Assembly: GCA_030744875.1 (NCBI GenBank)
Contig: JASLPR010000028.1
Location: forward strand, 1-43,912
Direction: 5' to 3'
DNA from: Chloroflexota bacterium
GTDB lineage: Bacteria > Chloroflexota > UBA11872 > VXNJ01
Length of the DNA stretch: 43,912 nt
Shown here: in pieces, positions 32,283-41,853 of the stretch
Position numbering within the stretch: the stretch's first letter is position 1
Layout of the letters: each line of letters opens with the position of its first letter
The notes under the pieces: model-generated
Seen by the model: the letters and a program-made list of their open reading frames with translations, nothing else
Told to the model about the DNA's origin: nothing
Databases searched by the model: none
Program-made: the position numbers and the translations under genes

Positions 32283-33039
32283 TCGTCACCTCCTCGGCCA
32301 AAACCCGATACGCAAGGCTCGCCGGTCCGCCCGGATCATGTTCCAACACCGTCCGACCGAACCCCGGTGCTTCCGCCACCTTCACTGTTCTCGGAATCAC
32401 TGTCCGCGCCACGTCCTCGCCAAAATGCTCCCTTACCTCTCTAACGACATCCCTGGCCAAGTTATTCCGCTGGTCGTACATGGTAAGCACATACAGTCTG
32501 TCTATTGTCGCCACTCCCCGCAACGCCGCCACCTTCTCCAGCGTCCCCAGAAGCCTTGTCAGGCCTTCCAGCGCTAGGTACTCACATTGCACCGGGACCA
32601 CGACCCTATCCGCCGCCACTAACGAGTTAATCGTCAAGATTCCCAACGTCGGCGGCGAATCGACCAGCACGTAATCGTATTCCGCCCGGACCGCGGCTAG
32701 TCGCTCCCTCAGAATTCCCTCCCGCCCGGGCACATTCGCCAGGTCCACCTCGACCGCCGCCAGATCCTCATTCGCCCCCGCTAGGGCTAGGTTGGCCACC
32801 CGGGTTGCCCGAATCACTGATTCCAGCCTCACTGTCCCTGTCATGACCCGATAGACATCCGCCGTCAACGGCTCACCCGAGATCAGGTTGCTGGTCGCAC
32901 TCCCCTGTGGATCCACATCCAGCAGTAATACCCGGTGACCCTGGCTCGCCAGCGCCGCGCCCAGGTTTACTGCAGTGGCCGTTTTGCCAACCCCACCCTT
33001 CTGGTTGGCGACGGTCCACACAACACCCCGGTGCCTCAT
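32266..33039 (-). CDS. parA: Chromosome-partitioning ATPase ParA (Soj)
   Basis: The 257-residue Walker-type ATPase begins RHRGVVWTVANQKGGVGKTA, with the deviant Walker A KGGVGKT, then LLLDVDPQGSATSNL and the Walker B VLVDSPPTLGILTINSL. It drives origin segregation together with ParB and also regulates DnaA in some bacteria. ATG 33039 is preferred for its GGAGG eight bases upstream; an in-frame ATG at 33102 would add 21 residues without homology. It lies about 530 bases downstream of dnaA and upstream of parB. Confidence 0.95.
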   Translation of the reverse strand: MRHRGVVWTVANQKGGVGKTATAVNLGAALASQGHRVLLLDVDPQGSATSNLISGEPLTADVYRVMTGTVRLESVIRATRVANLALAGANEDLAAVEVDLANVPGREGILRERLAAVRAEYDYVLVDSPPTLGILTINSLVAADRVVVPVQCEYLALEGLTRLLGTLEKVAALRGVATIDRLYVLTMYDQRNNLARDVVREVREHFGEDVARTVIPRTVKVAEAPGFGRTVLEHDPGGPASLAYRVLAEEVTNGARA

Positions 33040-33569
33040 CGTTCCCGCCTCCCGCGACCGGTCCGGCACGTCTACCGCCTCGCGAAGGCTATCCTCGAGC
33101 ATCGACTTGTCTTCTAGGTATTTGAAAAAGCGTAGCTGTAGTAGTAGGAAACGGGCAAGACTGGACAATCCACTGTATGAAGGAGTAGCCGGGCTCGACA
33201 GCGCCCTGCATAAGCGAGGGATATCCGGATAATTGGCGTGGACAGAAGGGGATAGATGGGGGCATCGATCGGTCGGTAGTGGACAGATCAATTGTTGTCC
33301 CCGGCCCTTCCGCAACCAGTCGACAGGCCCAAGGCCAGGCGGCAGAGGTCCGCATGGGCCGATTCTGGGAGCCCCGATGATGGGGTAGGGCGGTCAGGCC
33401 AGCGGCGTGAGTAGACCGATTCCCGGCGCCCTGATGCGAGCGCGCAAGGGTCAGACGGGTGGCCATCCCCGACCGGCGCCGGGAGCCCCGGGGCGGTGAC
33501 ACAGGGGTCAAGCTGGCGGCTACCCTCGGCCGACCCCCGGAGACCTGGTTCCGGCACACGTTGGTCAGA
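33040..33569. other. Gene-free region between dnaA and parA, possible oriC
   Basis: These 530 bases hold no convincing gene. Two copies of GTGGACAGA (33238-33246, 33279-33287), CTGGACAAT (33161-33169) and, inverted, TTGTCCCCG (33295-33303) resemble DnaA boxes of GC-rich bacteria (YTGTCCACA on the other strand), with one or two mismatches each. The stretch 33110-33240 is more AT-rich than its surroundings and includes the palindrome GGATATCC. Location beside dnaA and parA supports an origin. None of the boxes is a perfect match, so the call is tentative. The region must also contain the parA promoter. Confidence 0.4.
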
Positions 33570-34922
33570 CTATCGGTCGCCGAGGACGGCCGCCCGAATG
33601 GTCTCGATCTCGGCCGCCAGCCCGGTGTCCGACTCCAATTGGCCAGAGATCTTCTGGTAGCCATGAAGGATTGTTGAATGATCGCGATTACCCAGCGCTG
33701 CCCCGATTGTCGGGTACGACTCGGAAGTTAGCTGGCGCATTAGGTACATGGCAACCTGCCGCGGGGAACTTATTCCCCGCCGGCGGCTCGGACCAACCAG
33801 GTCCGCCGCGGCCACGCGATAGTGTTGCGCGACCCCCTCCAGCACATCATCAAGCACGAGGACTCGCTGGCTTGGCCCGTACGCCAGCCCTTGAAGGGCG
33901 TATTCGGCGGCGGCGACGTCCAGATCCACACCATTGAAGTCAGCGTACGCTAGGACCCGGTTGAGCGCGCCCTCCAGATCACGGACATTGCGCGTTATCG
34001 AGTTTGCTAGATGGCTGGTAACGGCCTCCGGAACCTGGGCGCCGACCGTTCTGGCGCGCGCCCGCAGCACGGCGATGCGAGTTTCAATGTCCGGGCGCTG
34101 AATGTCGGCTACCAATCCGCAGGCAAACCTGGTCGTGAGGCGGTCCGATAGCGGCTTGATGTCGTGGGGAGTCCGATCGCTGGTAAATACGATCTGCCTT
34201 CCCTGCGCCTGAAGAGCGTCGAAGGTGTGGAAGAGTTCCTCCTGGGTGGACTCCCGACCGGCGATGAACTGCACGTCATCCAGCAGGAACACATCGGCAG
34301 AGCGGTACCTTCCCCGGAAACCCGGAGTGCTGCCGCCACGAATCGCGGCGATCAGGTCGTTAGTGAAATCTTCCGAAGTCGCGTACAGGATCGTTGCCTC
34401 AGGTCGCGCCGCGGCGACGGCGGCGGCGATTGCTCGCAGCAGGTGCGTCTTGCCCAGTCCAACTCCACCGTAGATGAACAGCGGGTTGTAGGCGGCACCC
34501 GGATTCTCGCTCACCTGGCGAGCGGCCGCGTGGGCGAGTTGGTTTCCTCGGCCGACGATAAACCGATCGAATGTGAACCGGGCCTCCAGCGTGTCCGTGA
34601 AGGGCGCCGGCTCCTGTATGGCCACCGCCGCTGCTGGCGCCGCGTTGCGAGCGGCGGTGGAACCGTCAGGCTCGGATCTTCCGGCGACTACAAACGTAAC
34701 ACCGACGTCTCGGCCGGCAACTTCCCGGATAGCGTCAGCGACTAGCGGCCGGTAGTTGCGCTCGATTGTCTCTCTTGCAAACGCGTTCGGCACGCCCACC
34801 ACTAGGCGATTCGAGCCCCCTTCGACAAAGTGGCTATCCTTCAGCCAGGCGGCGAACTGACCGCTGCTCATTTGTACTTCGAGGGACCCCAGCGCCGCGT
34901 TCCAAGTCGCGCGGTCGATCAA
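33570..34922 (-). CDS. dnaA: Chromosomal replication initiator DnaA
   Basis: All four DnaA domains are visible in 450 residues: N-terminal interaction domain (to about 80), a short linker, the AAA+ domain with Walker A GGVGLGKTHLLRAI and Walker B VFLLDDVQFIAG, sensor FTSDRTPHD, and the C-terminal DNA-binding domain with PRQVAMYLMRQLT and the signature GNRDHSTILHGYQKI. It binds DnaA boxes and opens the origin. The start is TTG at 34922, with GGAG upstream; an ATG nearby is out of frame. dnaN, the usual neighbour, is absent: parA follows instead. Confidence 0.97.
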   Translation of the reverse strand: MIDRATWNAALGSLEVQMSSGQFAAWLKDSHFVEGGSNRLVVGVPNAFARETIERNYRPLVADAIREVAGRDVGVTFVVAGRSEPDGSTAARNAAPAAAVAIQEPAPFTDTLEARFTFDRFIVGRGNQLAHAAARQVSENPGAAYNPLFIYGGVGLGKTHLLRAIAAAVAAARPEATILYATSEDFTNDLIAAIRGGSTPGFRGRYRSADVFLLDDVQFIAGRESTQEELFHTFDALQAQGRQIVFTSDRTPHDIKPLSDRLTTRFACGLVADIQRPDIETRIAVLRARARTVGAQVPEAVTSHLANSITRNVRDLEGALNRVLAYADFNGVDLDVAAAEYALQGLAYGPSQRVLVLDDVLEGVAQHYRVAAADLVGPSRRRGISSPRQVAMYLMRQLTSESYPTIGAALGNRDHSTILHGYQKISGQLESDTGLAAEIETIRAAVLGDR

Positions 34923-34980
34923 CGGTTGAAAACTCCATCAGGGGTGTCTATCCGGCCCGGGCTCGTGCCGCGTACAGGCA

Positions 34981-35010
34981 ATCATACGCCACTCAAGACC
35001 CACCTTCCAA
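34981..35010 (-). promoter_or_regulatory. Candidate dnaA promoter
   Basis: On the minus strand TTGGAA (35005-35010) and TATGAT (34981-34986) are separated by 18 bases. TATGAT matches the -10 consensus at five of six positions. The transcript would begin about 50 bases before the dnaA start codon. Confidence 0.5.
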
Positions 35011-35798
35011 CCCGCCGTTAACCTGTCGGCACCACATTTTTCCGCCACGCGCACTTTTTTCGGCAACTGTTGAGCACCTGTGGGCGCCGGACACGCCAAG
35101 AACTGCCCGCATGACTTACGAAGCGGTCAATGGGGGAGCCTTCGGAATCATGCGGGCCCGCGGCGGACTGACGGCGGTCACACCGGCCGGAGCTATCACG
35201 CGGCGGGGGAACGGGGGCGGAGGGGGCCGCCCCGGGACACGCGACACAGTGACCGACGCCATGAACGACCGACCGTGATAGTGCCCAACTGGCGAGTGAA
35301 GAAGCGGCTTACACCAGTAACGCCCGACCGTTAGGAAATGGGTGGGGCCCCGCCTTCAATCACCGAATGTAGCTACATCATTTGCCGCCCCGCCTCGCAG
35401 AGCCGCAGACCGGAAGGCTGGCAGCGGGGCCCGATGGTAGGCCAGACGCAGCGACCTCAGGCGGAAAGGACCGGTCCGGGCACGGAGATTCAGTCATTGG
35501 CCGCGATCAGTGCCCTTCCCAAATGCAGCGGCTGGGCTGGCCACATTTCCGGCATGGGCGTCATTCGCGGCGTCCGGACGGCCGCCGGAGAACCACGATT
35601 GTGGAGCCCCTGGTGACCGGATGTAACTGGATTGCGCAGCCGCGGTCGGCGGTGCCGCCTACCGGTGTATCCTGAATCGACCGTGGTGATGCTCGCCATG
35701 GCGTCGCGGTTTGGAGTCCAGACGGTTTCTTCCCACCCCCGGCCCGTGGCGTGCTGGACAGATTCCGCGGCGACTGACCCGACCGGGAATTCCCGCGC
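35011..35798. other. Long gene-free region upstream of dnaA
   Basis: About 790 bases carry no gene I can support. Open frames here (for example on the plus strand at 35338-35616) have no recognisable motifs and mixed codon use. The most notable element is a perfect 12-base palindrome ATGTAGCTACAT at 35367-35378. A tRNA-like stretch at 35429-35482 is too short to be a tRNA. There is no clear SRP RNA, RNase P RNA or rpmH gene. No perfect DnaA box was seen. Confidence 0.5.
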
Positions 35799-36167
35799 CT
35801 AGCCCATGCCGTGGTCTTCTAGGCCCTCCTCGTCCATTCCGTAGGCATGCCCGATTTCGTGCAGCACGGTACGGCGGACCTCGGCGCGAAGGCATGTAGG
35901 ATCCGGAAAGTCGCGTTCCAGCACAGCTTTGTAGATCACGATGCGATCGGGCAGCATCATTCCATAGCTGGCGTCGCGGTCGGTGAAAGGCACGCCGATG
36001 TAGAGACCGTAGAGTGCTTCGTCAGCGGGCAGTCCCGCCTCGCGGAGGTCCTCAGGATCGGGTGATTCTTCAACGGTGACAACGACGTTCTCGAAGGCCT
36101 GCAACAGGTCCGCCGGAAGCTCGTCGATGGTCTCGGCCACCAGCCGCTCAAACTCAGATTGACGCAT
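35799..36167 (-). CDS. Minimal zincin-type metallopeptidase
   Basis: This 122-residue protein belongs to the small bacterial 'metallopeptidase family' (zincin-like, DUF1025 type). The metal motif is LHEIGHAYGMDEEGLEDHG, with HExxH plus a downstream Asp/Glu, and the N-terminal FERLVAETIDELPADLLQAFEN is typical. It is cytoplasmic; its substrates are not known. It lies 30 bases after nuoN on the same strand and could be the last gene of the nuo transcript. Confidence 0.87.
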   Translation of the reverse strand: MRQSEFERLVAETIDELPADLLQAFENVVVTVEESPDPEDLREAGLPADEALYGLYIGVPFTDRDASYGMMLPDRIVIYKAVLERDFPDPTCLRAEVRRTVLHEIGHAYGMDEEGLEDHGMG

Positions 36168-36197
36168 GGGCCTGCCGTGCGTAGCTCCGCGCGATCG

Positions 36198-37649
36198 TTA
36201 GCCGCCGAACAGGGCGCGCGACCCCGCCTCGGCGGCATCCACGAACACCGACGGGTAGATGCCGATCCACAGCACCAGCACCATCAGCAGTGACAGCGTG
36301 GCCCGGGCGTGCGAAGGTAGTCGGAACGCTGGCCGCTGCTCTTCCTCCTCCGACTCGGGCGTTATGAAGGCCTGCCGCAGGACCAGCAAGTAGTAGTAGA
36401 CGGACAGGATGCTGTTCGCGACTGCCAGCGCGATCAGCCACCACAGCTGGCTGGCCGCCGCCGCGGTGAACAGATAGAACTTCGTCATGAAACCGGCGAA
36501 CAGCGGCATCCCGGCCAGCGATAACAGCGAAACCGCCAGCACCAGGGTCAGCAGGAACGACCGGCGATAGAGGCCCCGGAGATCATCAATCCCCTCCTTC
36601 CCAGTCAGGTTGTGAAAGTAGATCACCACCAGGAACGCCCCCAGGTTCGTCGCCGTGTAGCCGGCAATGTGCAGCAGCATCCCTGACGTCGTGTCCGCGT
36701 TGAGCGTCGCTACGCCGACCAGGATGTAGCCCGCCTGGGCGATACTGGAGTATGCGAGTAGGCGCTTGAGGTTTGCTTGCTGAATCGCCACCAGATTGCC
36801 GAACGTCATCGTCAGTACGGCCACCACCCCGATGGCAACTCGCCAGTCATCCAAAACCGGGAACAGTCCCTCGGCAAAGAGCCGGATCAGAAAGGCGAAA
36901 CCGGCCGCCTTTGATCCGACCGACAAGAACGCCGTGATCGGCAGTGGCGCGCCCTCGTACACGTCCGGGGCCCACGAGTGGAACGGGAAGGCCGCCACCT
37001 TGAACCCAAGTCCGGCGAGCACCAGCGCCACCCCGAGCGTCCAAACCATCCCGAAATCAGGCGTCGTCTCCAGTGCCGCCGCGATCGCGGCGTAGCCAGT
37101 ACTACCGGTCGCGCCAAAGATCAGGCTGATGCCAAATAGCAAGAGGCCCGACGAAAACGCTCCGAGGATCAGGTACTTGGCGCCGGCCTCGTTCGAGCGC
37201 GCCTCGTGGCGGGCGTGCGAAACCAGCACGTAGAAGCCAAACGCCACCAGTTCGAGCGAAATGTACGCGGTCAAGAACTCTCTTGAAGACACGATTCCCA
37301 TTGCGCCAACCGTGGACATCAGGATCAGTCCGTAGAACTCGCCGGCGTTCCTCAACTTTCGCCGAACGTAGCCGGGCGAGCCAACGATCACGAAAAATGC
37401 AACCGTCAGGAAGAGGAACCGGAAGAACAGCGAGAAATTGTCGAGTCGCAACGTTCCGAGGAACATCTCCCGATGCTCGCCCCAGGAGATTGCCAGGAAC
37501 GCCATCGCCACCAGTGCCCCGGCGGCCGCCGGCCAAGCCAGATCGGGTTTTCGATCTCGGGGAGTGAAGAAATCGACCGCCCACACCGTAATCGCCGTCG
37601 CCACGAGCACAATTTCAGGCAGCAGGAAGGCAAAGTCGGAGCCGTTCAT
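36198..37649 (-). CDS. nuoN: NADH-quinone oxidoreductase subunit N
   Basis: This 483-residue antiporter-like subunit of the complex I membrane arm has about 14 helices. Key segments include SLELVAFGFYVLVSHAR, GFKVAAFPFHSWAPDVYEGAP with the conserved Lys and His of the channel, LLAYSSIAQAGYILVG, and a late helix that joins the proton path. ATG 37649 directly follows the nuoM stop codon. It completes the D-H-I-J-K-L-M-N order and is followed by the zincin gene. Confidence 0.95.
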   Translation of the reverse strand: MNGSDFAFLLPEIVLVATAITVWAVDFFTPRDRKPDLAWPAAAGALVAMAFLAISWGEHREMFLGTLRLDNFSLFFRFLFLTVAFFVIVGSPGYVRRKLRNAGEFYGLILMSTVGAMGIVSSREFLTAYISLELVAFGFYVLVSHARHEARSNEAGAKYLILGAFSSGLLLFGISLIFGATGSTGYAAIAAALETTPDFGMVWTLGVALVLAGLGFKVAAFPFHSWAPDVYEGAPLPITAFLSVGSKAAGFAFLIRLFAEGLFPVLDDWRVAIGVVAVLTMTFGNLVAIQQANLKRLLAYSSIAQAGYILVGVATLNADTTSGMLLHIAGYTATNLGAFLVVIYFHNLTGKEGIDDLRGLYRRSFLLTLVLAVSLLSLAGMPLFAGFMTKFYLFTAAAASQLWWLIALAVANSILSVYYYLLVLRQAFITPESEEEEQRPAFRLPSHARATLSLLMVLVLWIGIYPSVFVDAAEAGSRALFGG

Positions 37650-39101
37650 CTAGCCACCCACGTTCGCCAGCAGCGGTATCACCGATACATCGATCGACCC
37701 GACCATCAGTTGTGGATACAGGCCAAACAGCAGGAGCATCGCAACCAGCATCACGCCGACCGACGTCTCGCGCAGATTCGCGTCCGTCAGGTTCTGCCAC
37801 TTCTCAGTCACCGGGCCGAAGAACATCCCCGCCACCAGGCGCAGGATGTACGTCGCGGTGATGGCCACTCCGATGATCCCCAGCACCGCCAGCCAGGGGG
37901 CCGTCTGGAAGGTTCCGGCGAAGACCAGGAACTCGGCCGCGAACCCCGAAAGTCCCGGCAGTCCCAGCGAAGCCAGCCCGGCGATGATGAAAATGATGCT
38001 GAACCGCGGCATCACCTTGGCCATGCCACTGAAGGCCGATATCTCACGGGTATGCGCTCGTTCGTAGATCACTCCGACCATCGCAAAGAAGAGGGCCGTC
38101 ATGACCCCGTGCGAGAACATCTGCAGCACCGCACCATTCATGCCGACCACGGTCATGCTGCCGATTCCCATCAGCACGTAACCCATGTGGCTGACGCTCG
38201 AGTAGCCGATAACAAATTTCAGATCCCGCTGCGCCAGTGCCGAGAACGCGCCGTAGACCACGTTCACCACCGCCAGCGCCAGGAACACTCCCAGCCAGTA
38301 GGTGGCGCCCTCGGGCAGCAACTGAATCCCGACGCGGATGATGCCGTACGCTCCCAGTTTCATCAGCACCCCGGCGTGCAGCATGCTCACCGCCGTCGGC
38401 GCGGCCACGTGCCCGTCCGGCGACCAGGTATGGAACGGCCACATTCCGGCCAGCACCCCAAATCCGACATAGAAGATCGGGAACAGCACCCGGGCGACCG
38501 TGATGTCCACGCCGGCCTGCTCCAGTTCGAGGATGTCGAAGCTGTTGATACCGGCGTTGAAGTAGAGCACCAGCATGGCCACCCAGATCAGGATGCTCCC
38601 GGCGAGCAGGAACATAACCAGCTTCATCGATGAATAGGCCTTGCGGGTGCTGCCCCAGACTCCGATCAGCAGGAACATCGGCAGCACCGCCACCTCGTAG
38701 AAGAAAAACAGCGAAAAGAGATCCAGCACCACGAAAACGCCGAAGGTTCCCGCGACCAGCAGCATCAGCAACGCAAAGTACTCCCGCGGCCGCTCATCGA
38801 TTCGCCAGGACACCAGCACTCCGGTGAAGATCACGATCCCGGTCAGCAGCACCATCGGCGACGAGATTCCGTCCACGCCCACGTGCAGGCTGACCCCGAT
38901 CGGCGGCAACCAGGCAAACGATTCCTGCAGTTGGTAGCCGCCGGCGTCGCGGTCATAGATGGCGAAGACAATCACCGACAGCACCAGCGAAACCGTCGCG
39001 GCCGCCAGCGCCACCCAGCGGGGCGCCTTCTTCCAGTCGGCCGGCAGCGCGAATATCGCGGCGCCCGCCACCAGATTCAGCAGGATGAAGGCGTACAGCA
39101 A
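37650..39101 (-). CDS. nuoM: NADH-quinone oxidoreductase subunit M
   Basis: The 483-residue proton-pumping subunit has typical landmarks: HVGVDGISSPMVLLTGI near the N-terminus, FFFYEVAVLPMFLLIGVWG with the essential Glu, MWPFHTWSPDGHVAAPTAVS, and LKFVIGYSSVSHMGYVL. It lies four bases downstream of nuoL and its stop abuts nuoN, so these are co-transcribed. No damage is visible over its length. Confidence 0.96.
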   Translation of the reverse strand: MLYAFILLNLVAGAAIFALPADWKKAPRWVALAAATVSLVLSVIVFAIYDRDAGGYQLQESFAWLPPIGVSLHVGVDGISSPMVLLTGIVIFTGVLVSWRIDERPREYFALLMLLVAGTFGVFVVLDLFSLFFFYEVAVLPMFLLIGVWGSTRKAYSSMKLVMFLLAGSILIWVAMLVLYFNAGINSFDILELEQAGVDITVARVLFPIFYVGFGVLAGMWPFHTWSPDGHVAAPTAVSMLHAGVLMKLGAYGIIRVGIQLLPEGATYWLGVFLALAVVNVVYGAFSALAQRDLKFVIGYSSVSHMGYVLMGIGSMTVVGMNGAVLQMFSHGVMTALFFAMVGVIYERAHTREISAFSGMAKVMPRFSIIFIIAGLASLGLPGLSGFAAEFLVFAGTFQTAPWLAVLGIIGVAITATYILRLVAGMFFGPVTEKWQNLTDANLRETSVGVMLVAMLLLFGLYPQLMVGSIDVSVIPLLANVGG

Positions 39102-39105
39102 GGCC

Positions 39106-40980
39106 CTACGCCGATCCCAACAGGGCCGCCACGGCCAAAATAACGACCCCGACGACCATCAAGGCCGCGTAGTTGTAGAGAAGACCGGTGACCCCGCGGC
39201 GCAGGCCCTTTCCGGATAGGCGCACGGCCAGGCCAGTGCCGTCGACGCCGGCGTCGTTCACCACCTTGCGGTCGAACACCGCCACGAACCGCGCCAGGCC
39301 CAGGCTGACATTGTCGATCAGCCACTGGTATCCGACATCCATGTACCCGCGCCTCGCCAGGAACGTATGTAACCCGCCGGCGGCTGCGCGGATCGCGGCC
39401 GCTCTGGGTTTGCCGGCCTGGTAGACCGAGTACGCCGCCAGGATTCCCAATATCGCCGCCGCCGAGGAGATCACCACCACCCAGATCGATTCACCGTGCT
39501 CGGCCGCGTGGTGGCCGGCAAAGACAAAGTCGCCAAACGGGGCGCCGATCAGCGGTGAGCCCAACCAGCCAAAGACGATCGCGAAGAACGCCAGCACCAC
39601 CAGCGGGATCGCCACAATCGGCTCTGCCCGATGGACATTGCGAGCCTCATCCGAGCGCGCCTTCCCGAAGAATGCGCGGAAGATCACCCGGAACATGTAG
39701 AAGGCCGTCAGCGCCGCCGTGACCACGCCGATCACGAACGTCACCCAGTGGCCACCGTCGGAGGCCGTGCTCAGGATCATGTCCTTGCTCCAGAAGCCGC
39801 TCAGCAGCGGGAATCCGGCCAGCGACAGCGCGCCGATTACGAACGTCCAGGTCGTCACCGGCATCTTGTTGCGCAGCCCGCCCAATTTGTCGATATCGAC
39901 GATGCCGTGGGTCCCGTGCATCACCGCGCCCGCGCCCAGGAACAGCAAGGCCTTGAAGAAGGCATGGCCTGCAAGGTGCAGCATCGCCGCCGTCACGCTC
40001 CCAGCTCCTAGGGCAAACATCATGTAGCCCAGCTGGCTGATCGTGGAATACGCCAGCACCCGTTTCATATCCGTCTCCACCAGCGCCAGCACGGCCGCGA
40101 AGATCGCGGTGATCGTGCCGATCGTCAGCACCACCAGCATCGCCGCCTCGCTGGCCGCGAATAGCGGGAACATCCGCGCCACCAGATACACCCCGGCCGT
40201 CACCATCGTGGCGGCGTGGATCAACGCGCTCACCGGCGTCGGTCCCTCCATCGCATCCGGCAGCCAGACGTGCAGCGGGAACTGCCCTGACTTGCCCATC
40301 GCCCCCAGGAACATCAGCACCGCCGCCAGCGTAATCGTGCCTGCCGGAATCTCACCGGCAGTCAGCAGTTCGAAGATCTGGTCGATCTCGAAGCTGCCCG
40401 TCGCCTTGAACAGTACGAGGATGCCAATAAGCAGCCCAACATCGCCGATCCGGGTCGTCACAAACGCCTTCTTGGCAGCTTCGCGGGCCAAAGGCCGCTC
40501 CCACCAGTACCCGATCAGCAGGTACGAACAGAGCCCCACCAGTTCCCAGGAGACGTAGAGAATGATCAGGTTGTTAGCCAGCACCAGCCCCAGCATTGCC
40601 GCCGTAAACAGCGCCACCACCGCGAAGAACCAGTGAATCCGCGGATCGCCGCGCATGTAACCGACCGAGTAGAGCTGGATGATGAATGACAGGAACGTCA
40701 CCACCACCAGCATGGTGATGGACAGCGAGTCGATCACCATGCTCAGGTGTACCGACAGGTCGCCGGCCGAAACAAAGTCCACCGCGAACGGCCCCGGCCC
40801 CTCATTCACCGCCACATCGGCCGCCCGCAGATCGAAAAAGCCGTAGACCGCCAGGCCGAACCCGGCCGCGACCGCCACCAGCGAAACGATTGCCCCACCA
40901 CCCGGCAGGCGTCTTCCGGCGAAGGCCAGCAGCACGAAGGCCGCCACCGAAAGGAGCGGGACCAACCAGGCGATCGACAT
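39106..40980 (-). CDS. nuoL: NADH-quinone oxidoreductase subunit L
   Basis: The 624-residue distal antiporter-like subunit has the lateral-helix C-terminus expected for NuoL. Landmarks are LYVSWELVGLCSYLLIGYWW (essential Glu), KSGQFPLHVWLPDAMEGPTP, VSALIHAATMVTAGVYLVAR, KRVLAYSTISQLGYMMFALG, and HAFFKALLFLGAGAVMHGTH. It lies 22 bases downstream of nuoK and precedes nuoM. Length is within the usual 600-650. Confidence 0.96.
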   Translation of the reverse strand: MSIAWLVPLLSVAAFVLLAFAGRRLPGGGAIVSLVAVAAGFGLAVYGFFDLRAADVAVNEGPGPFAVDFVSAGDLSVHLSMVIDSLSITMLVVVTFLSFIIQLYSVGYMRGDPRIHWFFAVVALFTAAMLGLVLANNLIILYVSWELVGLCSYLLIGYWWERPLAREAAKKAFVTTRIGDVGLLIGILVLFKATGSFEIDQIFELLTAGEIPAGTITLAAVLMFLGAMGKSGQFPLHVWLPDAMEGPTPVSALIHAATMVTAGVYLVARMFPLFAASEAAMLVVLTIGTITAIFAAVLALVETDMKRVLAYSTISQLGYMMFALGAGSVTAAMLHLAGHAFFKALLFLGAGAVMHGTHGIVDIDKLGGLRNKMPVTTWTFVIGALSLAGFPLLSGFWSKDMILSTASDGGHWVTFVIGVVTAALTAFYMFRVIFRAFFGKARSDEARNVHRAEPIVAIPLVVLAFFAIVFGWLGSPLIGAPFGDFVFAGHHAAEHGESIWVVVISSAAAILGILAAYSVYQAGKPRAAAIRAAAGGLHTFLARRGYMDVGYQWLIDNVSLGLARFVAVFDRKVVNDAGVDGTGLAVRLSGKGLRRGVTGLLYNYAALMVVGVVILAVAALLGSA

Positions 40981-41002
40981 TATCGAGCCATCCCGGTCGG
41001 GC

Positions 41003-41320
41003 CTACCATCGCAGCAGATCTAGGTCGTCGACGTTGATATTCGATTTGTTGCGGAAGATCTGCAGCACGATCGCCAGCCCCAACGCCACCTCCGCCGCCG
41101 CAACCGTGATAACGAACACGGCGATGATCTGGCCCACCGTCGGGTCGGGCGACACGTACATGCTGAACGCGATGAAATTGATATTCACGGCGTTGAGCAT
41201 CAGTTCGATCGCCATCAGGATTGCAACCGCGTTCCGGCGCGACAGCACTCCGTACAGGCCGATCCCAAACAGCGTCGTGGCCACCAGAACCACGTGATCT
41301 AGGGGAATCGCCTCAATCAT
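41003..41320 (-). CDS. nuoK: NADH-quinone oxidoreductase subunit K
   Basis: This 105-residue protein has three membrane helices. The conserved Glu lies in ILMAIELMLNAVNINFIAFS and the second in TVAAAEVALGLAIVL, both part of the central proton path of complex I. Its start overlaps the nuoJ end by eight bases. Confidence 0.95.
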   Translation of the reverse strand: MIEAIPLDHVVLVATTLFGIGLYGVLSRRNAVAILMAIELMLNAVNINFIAFSMYVSPDPTVGQIIAVFVITVAAAEVALGLAIVLQIFRNKSNINVDDLDLLRW

Positions 41321-41819
41321 TCGAGGTCTCCCGACGCGAGATCACTATCGCGCCGATCATTGCCACCAGCAATACCAGCGAGGCAATCTCGAAGGGCAGC
41401 GCCCAGTTACGAAACAGCGAGCTCGCCAGCACCGCCGGCGGCACGCGCTCCAACTGCGGGACCACGCCCTGCATCCAGTCCGTCGAAACCGCCGCGTAGC
41501 CGGCCACCAGGATGAACGCCATCGCCGCCACAAACGCTATCGGGCGCTGCCAGCGGTCCTTCGGGCCAGTCGCCGGCTGGCCGGTATTGGTCAGCATGAG
41601 ACCGAAAATCAGGAGAACTCCAACCGCCCCGGCGTAGATCAGCAATTGCACCAGCGCCAGGAAATCCGCGTGCAGGATGAAGAAGATGCCCGCGATCATC
41701 ACCATCGTGCCTACCAGTGACAGCGCCGCGTACACGATGTTGCGGGCCAGCACCGTGCCGAGTGCCGCCACGATCGCAATCGCCGAGAATGCGTAGAACA
41801 GAACCGCCGCGAAGTTCAT
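41313..41819 (-). CDS. nuoJ: NADH-quinone oxidoreductase subunit J
   Basis: The 168-residue protein has five membrane helices. It shows NIVYAALSLVGTMVMIAGIF and ADFLALVQLLIYAGAVGVLL, the family hallmarks including the flexible helix 3 near the quinone site. The ATG at 41819 starts the homology; the longer open frame to 41975 overlaps nuoI and is not used. It precedes nuoK with an eight-base overlap. Confidence 0.95.
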   Translation of the reverse strand: MNFAAVLFYAFSAIAIVAALGTVLARNIVYAALSLVGTMVMIAGIFFILHADFLALVQLLIYAGAVGVLLIFGLMLTNTGQPATGPKDRWQRPIAFVAAMAFILVAGYAAVSTDWMQGVVPQLERVPPAVLASSLFRNWALPFEIASLVLLVAMIGAIVISRRETSND

Positions 41820-41853
41820 CCTGTCGATCCCCCGACCCTTTGCATCTCCTGCA

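Noticed and set aside
34923-35100. Origin of replication directly upstream of dnaA
   Set aside because: AT-rich patches exist but no DnaA-box-like cluster was found there; the dnaA-parA spacer is the better candidate.
35429-35482. tRNA-Leu-like stretch (GCCCGATGG to CCGGGCA)
   Set aside because: The acceptor arms pair at only five positions and the span is about 54 bases, too short for any tRNA; no proper anticodon arm or T-loop can be drawn.
35338-35616. A 92-codon open frame on the plus strand
   Set aside because: No ribosome-binding site, no known motif and unbiased codon third positions; likely a chance frame in GC-rich DNA.
35011-35798. SRP RNA or RNase P RNA
   Set aside because: CCGGAAGG at about 35410 and GGAAAGG near 35463 resemble fragments of their conserved loops, but the surrounding conserved pairings are missing.
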